Shown here: in pieces, positions 56,517 to 58,066 of the stretch
Numbering within the stretch: position 1 is the first letter of the stretch
How the letters are laid out: each line of letters begins with the position of its first letter
NCBI GenBank assembly: GCA_013140455.1
Contig: JABFSU010000026.1
Span: 1-58,066 of the forward strand
DNA length: 58,066 bases
Direction: 5' to 3'
From: Nitrospira sp.
GTDB lineage: Bacteria > Nitrospirota > Nitrospiria > Nitrospirales > Nitrospiraceae
Made by a program: the position numbers and the translations under genes
The notes under the pieces: model-generated
The model's input: only the letters and a program-made list of their open reading frames with translations
Database searches by the model: none
What the model was told of the DNA's origin: nothing

Positions 56517-57215
56517 TTACAGCAGTTCCCGATGAACTTTGACGGGGATTTTGCCTTTGAGCGACTCCTGAAACGCCATCAGCGCGCGCTGTTGCTTTTG
56601 GAAGAGCATATCTTCCAGTACGCGATCCTTTGCCGCGGTGGCTTTCGTGGGATCAGCGTCCGGTTGCCTGGTCATCAGTGCCTGTCCTTCAGAGATCTCC
56701 GACGGCGTGAGGGCAACCGCATCCCGGACAAACATTCTCGCTTTATTGCCGAGGATTTCCTTGGCCTGTGCCTCTTCAAAGACTTTCGGGGTGAGATGAT
56801 TTGCGGCCAGGAGTCGTTGATAGAGCTCCGGATCGAACGCCCCGTTTTTTTGAAACTCAGGAACTCGCACGATCATTTCGCGTAGGTCTCCGTCGGATAC
56901 GGTGATGCCCAGATCTTTTGCGGCCATCAGCCAGAGGCGGTTGTCGACGAGTTGTTCGATCACGAATTGCTTGATCGTTTCGTCCTTGAATTCCCCCGGC
57001 ACTTTTTCTTTGTAGAAGCGGTACATGTTTTCGTAGGCGCGCCGAAACTCATCGCGCGTGACGGACAAATCGCCGACGGTGGCAACGGTGTTTCCCGGCT
57101 GGTCCCCGAATCCCCACCAGCCCATGGTAATCACAAAGGCAATGGCCAGGATGCCCATGATTGATTTTAAGAGCCAGGGATGGTTGTGCGATGCGTCGCG
57201 CATTACCTTGATCAT
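56517..57215 (-). CDS. Membrane-anchored SurA N-terminal-like chaperone without PPIase domain
   Basis: A 232-residue protein with one N-terminal membrane anchor (about 14-34) and a SurA/PpiD-like N-terminal domain: VATVGDLSVTRDEFRRAYENM, then helices including VIEQLVDNRLWLMAAKDLGITVSDGDLREMI and FDPELYQRLLAANHLTP. It ends about where PpiD proteins begin their first parvulin domain, so it has no proline isomerase site. It is probably a periplasmic chaperone for exported proteins. It is convergent with queA. Confidence 0.85.
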   Translation of the reverse strand: MIKVMRDASHNHPWLLKSIMGILAIAFVITMGWWGFGDQPGNTVATVGDLSVTRDEFRRAYENMYRFYKEKVPGEFKDETIKQFVIEQLVDNRLWLMAAKDLGITVSDGDLREMIVRVPEFQKNGAFDPELYQRLLAANHLTPKVFEEAQAKEILGNKARMFVRDAVALTPSEISEGQALMTRQPDADPTKATAAKDRVLEDMLFQKQQRALMAFQESLKGKIPVKVHRELL

Positions 57216-57447
57216 GCAAATCCTCTCAGTCGCAAAATGGTTCGCGGATTGTACTTGGCGCTGGGGCTGAAGGCAAGATCATGAGCGGCCATTGACCGTG
57301 AATGGTCTGGTGAAGAGCGATGGGTTCGTGAGGGGGCATCGATGGACGCATCAGTCTCCAGATTCGACCACGTATTATCCCTATTGGTGCCTGCCATGGT
57401 CGTTTCGAAGAGAAATTGTGCACGTATGAGGAAAGAATGCTGTTTGT

Positions 57448-57476
57448 TTGTGCAAGTTGTTTGATTTTGTTATACT
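57448..57476 (+). promoter_or_regulatory. Promoter of the RDD gene (TTGTGC-N17-TATACT)
   Basis: TATACT at 57471-57476 is preceded by TGT (extended -10) and lies 17 nt from TTGTGC at 57448-57453. It is about 25 nt upstream of the TTG start at 57502. Confidence 0.55.
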
Positions 57477-57501
57477 TTGCCATTAATTAGAAGGAGATTC
57501 C

Positions 57502-57960
57502 TTGATAGGGGTAGGGCCAGTTGCGAAGCTCATTGAAGGAGCAGTCTATCCCAAAGCGTACGTGCTCAATCGGTTTATTGCGAAGCTCATCGATGTGTTC
57601 ATTGTCGTGGCCGCTGATGAGGTCGCGCCGCCGGTCGGGTTTCTTTCCGGACTGGCCTACATTCTGATTGCGGATGGATTTGCGGGTGGGAGAAGTATCG
57701 GGAAGCGGCTGGTTGGTTTGCAGACCATGCGTCTTGATGTGCGTGAGACGGCCGGATTTCGGGAATCGATTATTCGGAATGTGCCGTTCGGTTTAGCCCA
57801 ACTGCTGTTTGCGGTGCCGTATGTCGGGTGGATCGGGTCTGTGGCAGTGTTGGCATTTGAGAGTGTCTTGATTGTAGGAAATGAGCATGGACGGCGCCTC
57901 GGTGACGAGGTTGCGCGTACTCAGGTACTGGACGCAGGACAGTTAGCGGTACCCGACTAA
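57502..57960 (+). CDS. RDD family membrane protein
   Basis: A 152-residue RDD-type membrane protein. Hydrophobic segments lie at about 23-38, 43-60 and 92-125. The family marks are RFIAKLIDVFIVV (Arg and Asp), GGRSIGKRLVGLQ and the C-terminal RRLGDEVARTQV. RDD proteins are thought to be transporters, with one proposed as a Na+(Li+)/H+ antiporter; the substrate here is unknown. The TTG start is supported by GAAGGAGATT just upstream. Confidence 0.87.
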   Translation: MIGVGPVAKLIEGAVYPKAYVLNRFIAKLIDVFIVVAADEVAPPVGFLSGLAYILIADGFAGGRSIGKRLVGLQTMRLDVRETAGFRESIIRNVPFGLAQLLFAVPYVGWIGSVAVLAFESVLIVGNEHGRRLGDEVARTQVLDAGQLAVPD

Positions 57961-58021
57961 ATTTATGAATAGCGAGGGACTCGCGTAGCGTGTAGCGAGT
58001 TCATGACGAAGGGAGAGTGCC

Positions 58022-58066
58022 GTGGGGTTCACGGGAGATGTGTTCGGATGGTTTTCCAACGATCTT
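58022..58066 (+). CDS. mreB: MreB rod-shape protein, N-terminus only (cut by window end)
   Basis: Fifteen codons from a GTG at 58022 give MGFTGDVFGWFSNDL. The FGWFSNDL part matches the MreB start, where F-S-N-D-L-A-I-D-L-G-T-A-N-T is typical. GGGAGAG precedes the GTG. The rest lies beyond the window, so the call rests on a short match. Confidence 0.65.
   Translation, partial: MGFTGDVFGWFSNDL

Noticed and set aside
57966-58003. Inverted repeat GGACTCGC/GCGAGTTC before mreB as a terminator
   Set aside because: The stem is 8 bp with a G-U pair and a 10-nt loop, with no T-run; too weak to call.

Overview
The window is a stretch of chromosome from a Nitrospira-type bacterium (phylum Nitrospirota; nitrite oxidiser or comammox relative). 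This is inferred from content, not from a search. A UBact/Pup-type proteasome cluster stands beside a five-gene 2-oxoacid:ferredoxin oxidoreductase of the reductive-TCA type. The DNA is GC-rich, many starts are GTG or TTG, and genes are packed with 4-8 bp overlaps. I see no transposase, prophage, integrase or CRISPR array; most of the window is core genome.

Layout. 1-5.3 kb (minus): a CHASE2/sigma-54 activator, a TPR/Sel1 periplasmic protein, a HIT hydrolase and a SHOCT-tailed secreted protein. 5.5-8 kb (plus): HD-like protein, YjbQ, HtrA protease. 8-15.3 kb (plus): ring ATPase, Dop, UBact, PrcB, PrcA, PafA and a small membrane protein; a 93-bp imperfect palindrome separates ubact from prcB. 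15.3-17.2 kb: YheT-like hydrolase, class II aldolase, tRNA-Asn. 17.3-21.7 kb (minus): the oxidoreductase operon under a perfect-consensus promoter with a structured leader. 21.8-24 kb (minus): TPR protein with a promoter that predicts a leaderless mRNA, YciI, DUF2203.

24-36 kb (plus): rho (long C-rich leader), rpmE, prfA, prmC, murA, then histidine genes hisGDB and hisH-lipoprotein-hisA-hisF-hisIE, then a HIT protein. 36-43.2 kb: dnaG-rpoD, a CAT-anticodon tRNA, a zinc-ribbon coiled-coil protein, an RNase HIII lacking its usual N-terminal domain (minus), an M48 lipoprotein and the RNase P RNA with its promoter. 43.2-54 kb (plus): branched-chain and aspartate-family genes ilvB-ilvN-ilvC, psd-pssA, a leucine T-box riboswitch, leuA, a cupin, leuB, an NHL-repeat protein, asd. 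54-58 kb: DUF2905, SpoIID-like protein, queA, a SurA-N-like protein (minus), an RDD membrane protein and the first 15 codons of mreB at the window edge.

The most unusual elements are the UBact-proteasome system (UBact ends in RTGE, so no deamidation step should be needed; the ring ATPase lacks the usual C-terminal Tyr motif), the leucine T-box outside its usual phyla, and two 124-bp copies of a palindromic repeat family placed in operon intergenic gaps before hisG and leuA.
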